NCBI GenBank assembly: GCA_910578345.1
Contig: CAJTRA010000022.1
Span: forward strand, 1 to 42,930
Length of the DNA stretch: 42,930 nucleotides
Source of the DNA: an uncultured Lachnospiraceae bacterium
GTDB taxonomy: Bacteria > Bacillota > Clostridia > Lachnospirales > Lachnospiraceae
Direction: 5' to 3'
Shown here: piece by piece, positions 24,777 through 32,240 of the stretch
How the letters are laid out: each line of letters opens with the position of its first letter
How positions within the stretch are numbered: position 1 is the stretch's first letter
Notes under the pieces: model-generated
Seen by the model: the letters and a program-made list of their open reading frames with translations, nothing else
Told to the model about the DNA's origin: nothing
Databases searched by the model: none
Made by a program: the position numbers and the translations under genes

Positions 24777-24782
24777 GGCAAT
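24756..24782 (+). promoter_or_regulatory. Palindromic candidate operator over the nrdR promoter
   Basis: ATTGCCAT (24756-24763) and ATGGCAAT (24775-24782) form a perfect 8-bp inverted repeat with an 11-bp centre. It spans the promoter spacer and -10, so a bound protein would block RNA polymerase. It does not look like a NrdR box, so the regulator is unknown. Confidence 0.5.
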
Positions 24783-24831
24783 AGTTTTATCGTTTAAATG
24801 ATTGTTACTGATACCGAGGAGGATATCCCTG

Positions 24832-25284
24832 ATGAAATGCCCCTATTGCGGCCATGAGAATACAAGAGTGATCGACAGCAGACCTGCGGAGGAGAATAAT
24901 TCCATTCGAAGAAGACGTGTCTGCGACGAGTGTGACAAGCGTTTTACAACTTATGAGAAGGTGGAGACGATTCCGCTCATTATCATTAAGAAAGATGATA
25001 ACAGGGAGGCCTATGACAGATCCAAGATAGAGGCAGGGGTTCTGCGCGCCTGTCATAAGAGGCCGATTAGTGCGAACCGGATCAACCAGCTTGTGGACGA
25101 GGTGGAGACGGAAATTTTCAATATGGAAGAGAAGGAGATTCCAAGCCAGGTGGTAGGGGAACTTGTCATGAACAAGCTCAAGGATTTAGAGGCGGTTGCC
25201 TATGTCAGATTTGCGTCCGTCTACCGGGAATTTAAGGATATCAATACCTTTATGGATGAGCTTAAGAAAGTACTGGAGACTTGA
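24832..25284 (+). CDS. nrdR: Transcriptional repressor NrdR
   Basis: NrdR represses ribonucleotide reductase genes according to the bound ATP/dATP state. The N-terminal zinc ribbon has CPYC and CDEC pairs, with the arginine-rich SIRRRRVCDECDKRFTTYEK between and after. An ATP-cone follows at about residue 49 (LIIIKKDDNREAYDRSKI onward). The length of 150 aa is exactly that of the family. The ATG at 24832 has GAGGAGG upstream; an in-frame ATG at 24802 would extend the protein without family support. No nrd reductase gene lies in the window. Confidence 0.96.
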   Translation: MKCPYCGHENTRVIDSRPAEENNSIRRRRVCDECDKRFTTYEKVETIPLIIIKKDDNREAYDRSKIEAGVLRACHKRPISANRINQLVDEVETEIFNMEEKEIPSQVVGELVMNKLKDLEAVAYVRFASVYREFKDINTFMDELKKVLET

Positions 25285-25304
25285 TAGAAAGGCATGTGAT
25301 TGAC

Positions 25305-25574
25305 ATGACAGAGCAGGAGAAAGAGATTGTAGCGAAAGCGAGTGTGCCGATGACGGTGGCCAATGGCTTCAGATGGCTTTTTATGATCGTGGCGCTGTTA
25401 CTTGTGCTGGTGCTGTTTTTCGGAAAGAAGATATGGGAAGGAGCGGCATGGTATGAGGCTTTTGCGGGTAAAGCGTATGCTTTTTTGATGTGGGATATCG
25501 CACTGATGCTGCTTAGTGGTATTGTGCGCATCTTATTTGCAGTGAGATATAACAGGATCGTCAGGAATTTGTAG
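25305..25574 (+). CDS. Small two-helix membrane protein
   Basis: I do not recognise a family. The 89-residue product (start ATG 25305) has a short acidic N-terminus followed by two hydrophobic helices (about 24-42, FRWLFMIVALLLVLVLFF, and about 58-80, AYAFLMWDIALMLLSGIVRI). Both ends should be cytoplasmic. It starts 20 bp after nrdR, before a terminator, and probably shares the nrdR transcript. The ribosome site is weak (GAAAGG, 12 nt upstream), and an in-frame TTG at 25281 overlaps the nrdR stop. Confidence 0.65.
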   Translation: MTEQEKEIVAKASVPMTVANGFRWLFMIVALLLVLVLFFGKKIWEGAAWYEAFAGKAYAFLMWDIALMLLSGIVRILFAVRYNRIVRNL

Positions 25575-25579
25575 AGGAT

Positions 25580-25611
25580 AACCCCTTGCGTGACCGTGAG
25601 GGGTTTTGTTT
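25580..25611 (+). terminator. Intrinsic terminator after the nrdR operon
   Basis: AACCCCT (25580-25586) pairs with AGGGGTT (25599-25605), followed by TTGTTT. Confidence 0.75.
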
Positions 25612-25709
25612 AGATCTCTGCTTCCGCCGCCTGGCAGAGTCCTATACGGAAGTTTTTACAGGGCCGAAAGAGAGATTTTTCATGATTGACAAAAAGGCAG
25701 GGGAATAGC

Positions 25710-26228
25710 ATGGCATGGCTGGAACGTTTCTATCCGGATGTTTATCTGGAATCTACCTATGAGATTGATTTTGAGCAGTTGTACAGGCAGGGTTACCGGG
25801 GAGTAATCTTCGACGTGGACAATACACTGGTGCCTCATGGAGCGCCGGCAGACAAGCGCAGCATCGAGCTGTTTGAGAGACTGCGGGAGATCGGCTATGA
25901 GAGTGTGCTGCTGTCCAATAATAAGGAACCCAGGGTGAAAATGTTCAACGATAAAGTACATTCGCGCTATATTTATAAGGCAGGAAAACCGTCTCCCCGG
26001 AATTACAGGAAAGCGATGGAACTGATGCATACCACGCAGGAGACAACGATGTTTGTGGGCGATCAACTCTTCACCGATGTCTGGGGTGCGAAGAAAGCCG
26101 GGATCAAAACCTGGCTGGTGAAGCCGATCCACCCGAAGGAAGAGATACAGATTATACTGAAACGGAAACTGGAATGGATCGTGTTGTTTTTCTACAAACG
26201 CTCTATGAGCCGGTATTCTGAGTTGTGA
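25710..26228 (+). CDS. yqeG: YqeG family HAD-IIIA phosphatase
   Basis: This is a HAD-superfamily phosphatase of subfamily IIIA. The catalytic motif I is VIFDVDNTL, with D35 and D37; motif II is LLSNN, a lysine follows in KAGKPSPRNYRKA, and motif III is FVGDQLFTDVWGAKKAG. The length is 172 aa, as in Bacillus YqeG. Its substrate is not established. The start ATG 25710 follows AGGGGA; an in-frame TTG at 25686 is less likely. In Bacillus, yqeG lies in the same neighbourhood as the shikimate dehydrogenase gene, as here. Confidence 0.9.
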   Translation: MAWLERFYPDVYLESTYEIDFEQLYRQGYRGVIFDVDNTLVPHGAPADKRSIELFERLREIGYESVLLSNNKEPRVKMFNDKVHSRYIYKAGKPSPRNYRKAMELMHTTQETTMFVGDQLFTDVWGAKKAGIKTWLVKPIHPKEEIQIILKRKLEWIVLFFYKRSMSRYSEL

Positions 26229-26264
26229 CAGAAAAACCGTTATTGGTAAGAGGGAGGAACAAGA

Positions 26265-27137
26265 ATGGAGATCAATGGGCGGACGAGAACCTGCGGTCTG
26301 ATCGGTCATCCGGTGGAGCATACATTGTCCCCGGTGATACATAATACGCTGGCTGGCCTGATGGGACACAATATAGTGTATTTGCCTTTTCACGTGGAAT
26401 CAGGCCGCGTGCAGGATGCAGTCAAAGGAGCGGATGCTCTTGGGCTGTTGGGGCTGAATGTGACAGTGCCTTATAAAAGTGAAGTGATCGGTTGTTTGGA
26501 GGAAATCGATCCGCTAGCGCGTAAGATTGGCGCGGTGAATACGCTCGTCAGGACGGAGGGGGGCTATAAGGGTTACAACACCGATATGGAAGGGCTGTAC
26601 CGTGCTATGACCAGTGAGAAGATCAAGATTGCAGGAGAACAGATGATTCTTCTGGGCGCCGGAGGCGCGGCGAGGGCTGTGGCATATCTGTGCGCGCTGA
26701 AAGGAGCGGAGAGAATATACATGTTAAACCGCACCTTGGATAAGGCGCAGGAGGTGGCGGCAGAAGTCAATCATGGGGTGGACAAAGAGGTGGTTTTTCC
26801 TATGCTGCTGAGTGAATATGGCAGCATTCCGAACGGAGATTATCTGGCCATCCAGGGAACTTCAGTTGGTTTGGCTCCGCATGTGGAGGAGACGGTTATT
26901 TCGGACAGGGCTTTCTATGAGAAGATTCACACGGGATTTGACCTGATCTATAACCCATGGGAGACTAAGTTTATGCAGTACGTCCGGGAGTGCGGCGGCA
27001 GGGCATACAATGGACTCAAGATGCTTCTGTACCAGGGTATCATTGCCTATGAGCTGTGGAATAAGGTATCGGTATCAGAAGAAAACGCACAGATTGTCTA
27101 TGAGAGGCTGAAAGCGTATTTCACGCAGAAGGGATAA
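26265..27137 (+). CDS. aroE: Shikimate dehydrogenase
   Basis: AroE reduces 3-dehydroshikimate to shikimate with NADPH. The substrate-binding domain starts GLIGHPVEHTLSPVIHN. The catalytic pair is K71 in NVTVPYKSEV and D107 in NTDMEG. The NADP-binding loop is LLGAGGAARAV, and KMLLYQGIIAYELW closes the active site. The length of 290 aa is normal. The ATG at 26265 has GGGAGGAA 7-8 nt upstream. It begins the aroE-aroK-aroQ run, so three of the seven shikimate-pathway steps lie here. Confidence 0.95.
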   Translation: MEINGRTRTCGLIGHPVEHTLSPVIHNTLAGLMGHNIVYLPFHVESGRVQDAVKGADALGLLGLNVTVPYKSEVIGCLEEIDPLARKIGAVNTLVRTEGGYKGYNTDMEGLYRAMTSEKIKIAGEQMILLGAGGAARAVAYLCALKGAERIYMLNRTLDKAQEVAAEVNHGVDKEVVFPMLLSEYGSIPNGDYLAIQGTSVGLAPHVEETVISDRAFYEKIHTGFDLIYNPWETKFMQYVRECGGRAYNGLKMLLYQGIIAYELWNKVSVSEENAQIVYERLKAYFTQKG

Positions 27138-27228
27138 TCTGCCTGTTCCGGGAGCTTGCTTAAGAGGCATAAGAGAGAGTGGCGGCAGGAGAACGAAGGA
27201 CGCTGTGGGAAGGATGGATAAGGTACAG

Positions 27229-27744
27229 ATGAGAAATGTGATACTGATCGGGTTTATGGGCAGCGGAAAGACGACCGTTGGACTCAGATTATCTTACCGC
27301 CTGCGGCGACCGGTCATAGATACGGACAAGATGATCGAGAAAGAAGAGAAACGAACCATCTCAGAATTATTTGCTGCAGAGGGAGAAGAATCTTTCCGGG
27401 CAAAGGAGACACAGTGCCTGCGGAAGCTGTTGAAGAATACGGGCAGTTATATTATATCGGTGGGCGGTGGTCTGCCGCTCCGGAAAGAGAACCGTCTGCT
27501 TTTGCATGAATTAGGACAGGTGTTTTATCTCAGGGCGGATGCAGAGACGATCTATGAGAGGATCAAAGGAGACAGGACAAGACCCCTTTTACAGTGCAGC
27601 GATCCGAAAACGAAGATCAGGACGATGATGGAGCGGAGGGATGCATATTACAGGGATGCCGCCGATGTGATCTTACAGGTAGACGGCAAGAGCTTTGAGC
27701 AGATCCTTGATGAGATTGAGGCGAAGGTGAAGCAAATGTGCTGA
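27229..27744 (+). CDS. aroK: Shikimate kinase
   Basis: AroK phosphorylates shikimate at O3 with ATP. The P-loop is GFMGSGKTTVG near the N-terminus. RPVIDTDKMIE carries the conserved Asp, SFRAKE the shikimate-binding Arg, and VGGGLPLR the Walker-B-like GGG motif; the lid has the conserved Arg in GDRTRPLL. At 171 aa the size is normal. The start is uncertain: ATG 27229 fits the family N-terminus (RNVILIGFMG) with AAGG upstream, while GTG 27205 and ATG 27214 are in frame. Confidence 0.92.
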   Translation: MRNVILIGFMGSGKTTVGLRLSYRLRRPVIDTDKMIEKEEKRTISELFAAEGEESFRAKETQCLRKLLKNTGSYIISVGGGLPLRKENRLLLHELGQVFYLRADAETIYERIKGDRTRPLLQCSDPKTKIRTMMERRDAYYRDAADVILQVDGKSFEQILDEIEAKVKQMC

Positions 27745-27866
27745 AAACGGCTCTTCCCCGGACAGGTCTGTCTGTTCATGGATGTGAGATTTTGCAAGGC
27801 GAAATCATGGAAGGATTGGGATGAGGTTGGAGAAGACGACGAACACAGAAAGAGAGAGGGAACAAC

Positions 27867-28304
27867 ATGAAATTATTGGTGATAAATGGACCGAATATTA
27901 ATTTTCTGGGGATCAGGGAGAAGAGTGTCTATGGCACGCAGGACTATGATTATCTGCTGAAAATGATTGCGCGCAAAGGGCAGGAGACGGGCTGTACGAT
28001 TGAAGTCTTCCAGAGCAATCATGAAGGGGCGATCATCGACAGGATCCAGGATGCTTATTTTGACGGCACGGAAGGGATCGTGATCAATCCAGGAGCATAT
28101 ACCCACTACAGTTATGCGATCCGGGATGCGTTAGCCAGCATTTCAGTCCCCAAGGTGGAGATTCATATCTCCAATATCATGGAACGGGAAGAATTCCGTC
28201 ATGTATCCGTGACGGCGCCGGCCTGCGACAGGCAGATCTACGGAGAGGGATTAGAGGGATATCTGATGGCGATTGACGATATTCTTTCAGGAAAGCAGGA
28301 ATAA
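27867..28304 (+). CDS. aroQ: 3-dehydroquinate dehydratase, type II
   Basis: The type II enzyme removes water from 3-dehydroquinate as a dodecamer. KLLVINGPNINFLGIRE is the family N-terminus, and the following VYG supplies the active-site Tyr. NHEGAIIDRI, NPGAYTHYSYAIRDA and VEIHISN, with the catalytic His, are in order. The length, 145 aa, is typical. The ATG at 27867 follows GAGAGAGGGA. The 122-bp gap after aroK shows no gene. pepP, often between aroQ and efp in Firmicutes, is not here. Confidence 0.95.
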   Translation: MKLLVINGPNINFLGIREKSVYGTQDYDYLLKMIARKGQETGCTIEVFQSNHEGAIIDRIQDAYFDGTEGIVINPGAYTHYSYAIRDALASISVPKVEIHISNIMEREEFRHVSVTAPACDRQIYGEGLEGYLMAIDDILSGKQE

Positions 28305-28402
28305 AAAGTTTTGTCTTTTTTTGGGAAAGAGGTTGAAAAAAGATATTTTATAGTATACACTAAGTAAGAATTATAATTGTGAGAGTTTAGGAGGATTGTT
28401 TT

Positions 28403-28960
28403 ATGATATCTGCAGGCGATTTCAGAAATGGTATTACCATTGAGTTTGAAGGCAATGTTTATCAGATAATTGAGTTTCAGCACGTAAAACCTGGTAAAGG
28501 AGCGGCGTTCGTGAGAACGAAGCTGAAGAATATCATCAACGGGGGCGTGGTGGAGAAGACTTTCAGACCGACTGAGAAATGCCCACAGGCGCGAATTGAT
28601 AGAAAAGACATGCAGTATTTATATTCTGACGGGGATTTGTTTAACTTCATGGATACAGAGACCTATGATCAGATTGCATTGAATGCGGAGACCGTAGGAG
28701 ATGCGCTTAAATTTGTCAAAGAGAATGAGATGGTGAAGATCTGTTCTTACAATGGCAGCGTGTTTGCGATTGAGCCGCCGCTGTTCGTGGAACTGGAGAT
28801 CACGGATACAGAACCGGGCTTTAAGGGCGATACGGCTACGGGCGCGACGAAGCCTGCGATCGTTGAGACTGGTGCGAAGGTTATGGTACCTCTGTTTGTG
28901 AGCCAGGGTGAAGTGATCAAGATTGATACCAGAACAGGCGAGTATCTTTCCAGAGTATAA
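28403..28960 (+). CDS. efp: Elongation factor P
   Basis: EF-P helps the ribosome make peptide bonds at polyproline stretches. The three-domain OB protein of 185 aa starts ISAGDFRNGITIEFEGN. The loop HVKPGKGAAFVRTK carries K32, the residue modified in the Bacillus type of EF-P. The end, IDTRTGEYLSRV, is the family signature. The ATG at 28403 has AGGAGG upstream. TTGAAA (28333) and TATACA (28354), 15 bp apart, may be a weak promoter. A terminator follows. Confidence 0.96.
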   Translation: MISAGDFRNGITIEFEGNVYQIIEFQHVKPGKGAAFVRTKLKNIINGGVVEKTFRPTEKCPQARIDRKDMQYLYSDGDLFNFMDTETYDQIALNAETVGDALKFVKENEMVKICSYNGSVFAIEPPLFVELEITDTEPGFKGDTATGATKPAIVETGAKVMVPLFVSQGEVIKIDTRTGEYLSRV

Positions 28961-28994
28961 TTCGGACTGCATTATTTTTTATAAGAAACCTATA

Positions 28995-29033
28995 AGACAA
29001 TGGGAGCGGAAGCAACCATTGTTTTATTTTTTT
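28995..29033 (+). terminator. Intrinsic terminator after efp
   Basis: ACAATGG (28997-29003) pairs with CCATTGT (29016-29022), with flanking A/T pairs, then TTTATTTTTTT. Confidence 0.8.
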
Positions 29034-29077
29034 AGAAAGTTTATTTTTATCCCGGAGAGAATGGGAAAAGAGGAGAA

Positions 29078-29962
29078 ATGAACTTTAAGGAATTTACAGA
29101 CAGTATTGCAGGCGTACTGCAGCGCAGATTAGGAGAGAATCATACCGTTACAGTGACGGAGGTTTTGAAGAATAATGATATCCGTCTGACGGGCATTGTG
29201 ATTATGGAGGAATCAGACAATGTATATCCTACCATCTATTTAGAGGAACCATACCGACAGTATCAGGACGGTGCATCCATCCAGAGGATCGTGGAAGAGA
29301 TCCTGACCTTATATGAGAAACATGCCCATAACATAAAACTGAATATGGATTTTTTCAGGGACTTCTCCAGGATAGAAGACCGAATTTTTCATAAACTGGT
29401 CAATTATGATAAGAACCGGGAGCAGCTTTTGGATGTGCCGCATTTCAGATGGCACAATCTTGCGGTCATCTTCTATTATATGATGGAAGACGCGACAGTT
29501 GGAAGAGCGTCGATTCTGATCCATAACAATCATCTGGATCTGTGGGGACAGGCGGCTGAGGAAGTGTACCGAACCGCGCAGCAGAATATGAGAAGACATA
29601 TGCCGGAACTGCTGCTTCCGATGTCTGAGTTGCTGGAAGAGCTGATGGGAGTACAGGTAGAGGAAAGAGAGCTGTCCTTCTATGTACTGACGAACAAAGA
29701 TAAAATGTTCGGCGCTTCCGCAATGCTCTATACGGAGCAGATGAAACGGCTGGCATACAGACTGCAGTCCGATCTGCTGATCCTGCCAAGCTCGGTACAC
29801 GAAGTGCTGCTTTTGCCGGATGATCATGACCGGGAATATGATTTTTACAGACAGATGGTGCAGGAAGTGAACGCGACACAGGTGGATCCGGAGGAGATCT
29901 TGTCAGACAGTCTGTACCGCTATGACAGAGAGAAAGCGGAAATTGAGGAAATTTTTGCTTAA
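29078..29962 (+). CDS. DUF5688 family protein
   Basis: This is a soluble cytoplasmic protein of 294 residues that I match to the DUF5688 group common in Lachnospiraceae. The visible pattern includes MNFKEFTDSIAGVLQ, a VYPTIYLEE strand, a long helical middle, and the ELSFYVLTNKDKMFGASAML and LLILPSSVHEVLLLPD segments. The function is unknown; relatives often occur in several copies per genome. The start ATG 29078 follows AGAGGAGAA. It sits alone between the efp terminator and the tRNA promoter. Confidence 0.8.
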   Translation: MNFKEFTDSIAGVLQRRLGENHTVTVTEVLKNNDIRLTGIVIMEESDNVYPTIYLEEPYRQYQDGASIQRIVEEILTLYEKHAHNIKLNMDFFRDFSRIEDRIFHKLVNYDKNREQLLDVPHFRWHNLAVIFYYMMEDATVGRASILIHNNHLDLWGQAAEEVYRTAQQNMRRHMPELLLPMSELLEELMGVQVEERELSFYVLTNKDKMFGASAMLYTEQMKRLAYRLQSDLLILPSSVHEVLLLPDDHDREYDFYRQMVQEVNATQVDPEEILSDSLYRYDREKAEIEEIFA

Positions 29963-29975
29963 TTTTTTTACATAC

Positions 29976-30004
29976 TGGACAACGGGGCCGGCTTGTGGTA
30001 TGAT
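29976..30004 (+). promoter_or_regulatory. Promoter of the tRNA-Arg gene
   Basis: TGGACA (29976-29981) and TATGAT (29999-30004) are 17 bp apart, about 37 bp before the mature tRNA 5' end. Confidence 0.6.
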
Positions 30005-30047
30005 AATCGAGATGTAACAAAATCGTAACATTTCATACGATGAGCTG

Positions 30048-30119
30048 GCACCCGTAGTCTAATGGATAAAACGTAGGCCTCCGACGCCTTTGATGCAGGT
30101 TCGAGTCCTGTCGGGTGCA
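30048..30119 (+). tRNA. tRNA-Arg (anticodon CCG)
   Basis: The 72-nt cloverleaf has the acceptor stem GCACCCG with CGGGTGC, anticodon loop CTCCGAC (anticodon CCG, reading CGG), a T arm GCAGG-TTCGAGT-CCTGT and discriminator A. CCA is not encoded. The D stem GTCT/AAAC contains a C-A mismatch, and the first anticodon-stem pair is T-T, so the fold is weaker than usual. Confidence 0.9.
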
Positions 30120-30151
30120 TTTAACTGACATTCTAAGAAAGGTTGTTTTGC

Positions 30152-31465
30152 ATGAATACATCAAATAACAATATACAGGACTTTCTCAAGGCCAAACTGG
30201 AGATTTTCAGAAATTGGCTGTTTCAGTATTCGAAGATTATCATGCCTGTTGTATTGGTACTTTGTGTGGCGGTAACAGTCGTAATAGCGGTCGGCGCAAA
30301 CAAGAGGAAGTTAGAGAAGGAAGAGAGCGTCGAAACGACGGAAGGAATGCACATTGAAGTCGCAGACAATCTGCTGGCGGTGCCGGAAGTGCCGCTGGAG
30401 CAGGATGCGGTTCCGGAGATCAATGAACTTTTCAGTACCTATTATACAGCGATGGTGGAAGGCGATACCGACACGATGAGCAGACTGGTGGATCGTCTGG
30501 ATGCCACGGAGATTTTGAAGGCGAAGGAGACGAGTAAGTATATCGAATCCTACCCTACGTTGGAAGTCTATACGAAGAAAGGGCCGAGGGAAGACACTTA
30601 CGTTGCTTACGTCTATGTGGAGCTGAAGTTTGTGGATTATGACAAACCGGTTCCGGGCATGACAGTTTACTATGTCTGCACGAATGATAATGGTGAGTAC
30701 TATATCAATGAAGATGGGGAAGAGAATGATGCGGAGTTAAAGTATATCCGTGAATTGAATCTTCAGGATGATGTGGTGGATCTGAATAACAGGACGGCTG
30801 TGGCATACAATGATATGCTGGCGGAGGATAAAGAGCTTGCAGATTACCTGCTGGATATGAGAAATGAGATCGATAAGAATGTGGGAGAGGCTCTGGCACG
30901 GGAAGAAGGCAGTGCATCCGATGGAGAACAGACGGGAGAGTCTGTAGACGAGCTTGTCGGTGGAAGTGAGACGGTGGCATCCGAAGAGCCGACCGAAGTT
31001 GTGACGAAAGTGAAAGCCATTGACGTAGTCAATATCCGTACCTCTGACAGTGAGACGGCAGATAAGCTGGGGAAAGCGGCAATCGGCGATGAGTTTACAC
31101 TGTTGGAAGAGAAAGGCAACGGCTGGAGCAAGATCAGCTATGAAGGTGGAGAGGCGTATATCAAGAGCGAGTTCTTAGAGCCTTCTGAGACGATGCAGGC
31201 GAATGCAGGTGAAGAGACACCCCAGGAGCCAGAGCAGACTGAGGAGCCGGCAGAACAGGCGGATAACAGTTCGGCGCAGACGACGGGTACTGTGACAGTC
31301 AAAGAGAATGTGCGCGTCCGTGCATCGGCCAGTGAGAGCGGAGAGAAGCTGGGTACAGCTTATATTGGTGAGAAATTAGATTTGATCATGAAGCAGGCGG
31401 ATGGCTGGACGAAGATCAAATATAATGGACAGACAGCTTACGTGAAGTCAGATTATGTAGAATAG
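30152..31465 (+). CDS. Membrane-anchored protein with two SH3 domains
   Basis: This 437-residue protein has a cytoplasmic N-terminus and one membrane helix (about 29-50, IIMPVVLVLCVAVTVVIAVG). An extracellular region of about 200 residues with an NTF2-like feel follows (INELFSTYYTAMVEGDTDTM). Two bacterial SH3 domains end the protein (VVNIRTSDSETADKLGKA and VRVRASASESGEKLGTA, each closing YIKSEFLE or YVKSDYVE), separated by a Glu/Pro/Gln-rich linker. It probably binds the cell wall. The start ATG 30152 follows AAGAAAGG with 9-nt spacing; TTG 30143 is in frame. No named family for the full protein is known to me. A terminator follows. Confidence 0.85.
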   Translation: MNTSNNNIQDFLKAKLEIFRNWLFQYSKIIMPVVLVLCVAVTVVIAVGANKRKLEKEESVETTEGMHIEVADNLLAVPEVPLEQDAVPEINELFSTYYTAMVEGDTDTMSRLVDRLDATEILKAKETSKYIESYPTLEVYTKKGPREDTYVAYVYVELKFVDYDKPVPGMTVYYVCTNDNGEYYINEDGEENDAELKYIRELNLQDDVVDLNNRTAVAYNDMLAEDKELADYLLDMRNEIDKNVGEALAREEGSASDGEQTGESVDELVGGSETVASEEPTEVVTKVKAIDVVNIRTSDSETADKLGKAAIGDEFTLLEEKGNGWSKISYEGGEAYIKSEFLEPSETMQANAGEETPQEPEQTEEPAEQADNSSAQTTGTVTVKENVRVRASASESGEKLGTAYIGEKLDLIMKQADGWTKIKYNGQTAYVKSDYVE

Positions 31466-31516
31466 TTCTAAGTGAGCAGTAATCTGGGATTAAATATAAA
31501 AATAGTGGTAATGATA

Positions 31517-31547
31517 AAGAGTGTGGGAATATCCCATACTCTTTTTT
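31517..31547 (+). terminator. Intrinsic terminator after the SH3 gene
   Basis: GAGTGTGGGA (31519-31528) pairs with TCCCATACTC (31532-31541), with one G-T pair and a 3-nt loop, followed by TTTTTT. Confidence 0.88.
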
Positions 31548-31626
31548 GTTTGGATCCGCATAGGGAAGAGGTCTGAAGAGAAATGCGGGTAGGAAAGATT
31601 TGTTATGTGACACAGGAGGCTATGAT

Positions 31627-32058
31627 ATGAAGCATGATGATGCAAAAATTCTAAAGGAAATACAGCGCAATACAGAAATGGGAATGACGGCGATTGAGAC
31701 GATCCTGGATAAAATCGAGGATGATGAGTTTTCCCTGGAGCTCTCCAGACAGTCGCTCCGCTATGCACAGATTCATAATAAGGCACTGGATCAGATTCTG
31801 GAACAGGAGGGGGAAGTTTATCATGGCAGCCAGATTGCCGATCTGATGTTGAAAGGAAGTATCCATGCCAATACAGCGCTGAACATCAGCAAGGAACATT
31901 TGGCAGAGATGATGATCCAGGGCAGTAACAGGGGGATTACCAGTATGTGGAAGACAATGAAACATAATAGGCTTGCAACGGATGCGGCAGTGGAGCTGGC
32001 ACAGGAACTGGTAGATTTTGAAGAGAAAAATATAGAGAGGATGAAGGAATATCTGTAA
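31627..32058 (+). CDS. Small all-helical protein of unknown function
   Basis: I do not recognise a named family. The 143-residue product is predicted all alpha-helical, with no signal peptide or membrane segment. It begins MKHDDAKILKEIQRNTEMGM and carries amphipathic stretches such as LELSRQSLRYAQIHNKAL and DAAVELAQELVDFEEKNI, like a four-helix, ferritin-like bundle; metal ligands of the usual ExxH type are not evident. The ATG at 31627 is set by AGGAGG 7 nt upstream. It stands alone between a terminator and the gdhA regulatory region. Confidence 0.75.
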   Translation: MKHDDAKILKEIQRNTEMGMTAIETILDKIEDDEFSLELSRQSLRYAQIHNKALDQILEQEGEVYHGSQIADLMLKGSIHANTALNISKEHLAEMMIQGSNRGITSMWKTMKHNRLATDAAVELAQELVDFEEKNIERMKEYL

Positions 32059-32066
32059 ATTTTTTA

Positions 32067-32116
32067 TATTGTATACAAGTATTAATGGACACGAGTATCA
32101 TTGTACAATATGTCCA
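32067..32116 (+). repeat. Nested palindromes upstream of gdhA
   Basis: TTGTATACAA (32069-32078) and TTGTACAA (32101-32108) are each perfect palindromes. ATATTGTA (32067-32074) also pairs with TACAATAT (32104-32111), and TGGACA (32086-32091) with TGTCCA (32111-32116). They could be two operator sites, since GntR-type proteins favour such cores, or a weak terminator for the upstream gene. Confidence 0.5.
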
Positions 32117-32170
32117 AAAAAGAAAGAAAAAACAGAATGAATTTTTTACACGTTAATGTGTTGAATTGTG

Positions 32171-32199
32171 TTGTGGTTTTATGCCGCACATACTATAAT
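32171..32199 (+). promoter_or_regulatory. Promoter of gdhA
   Basis: TTGTGG (32171-32176) and TATAAT (32194-32199) are 17 bp apart. The start near 32206 gives a leader of about 35 nt with AAAGGAGG. Nested palindromes lie 60-100 bp upstream. Confidence 0.75.
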
Positions 32200-32240
32200 G
32201 ATACGTGGAGTGATTGACAGAGTAAAGGAGGAGATACAAT

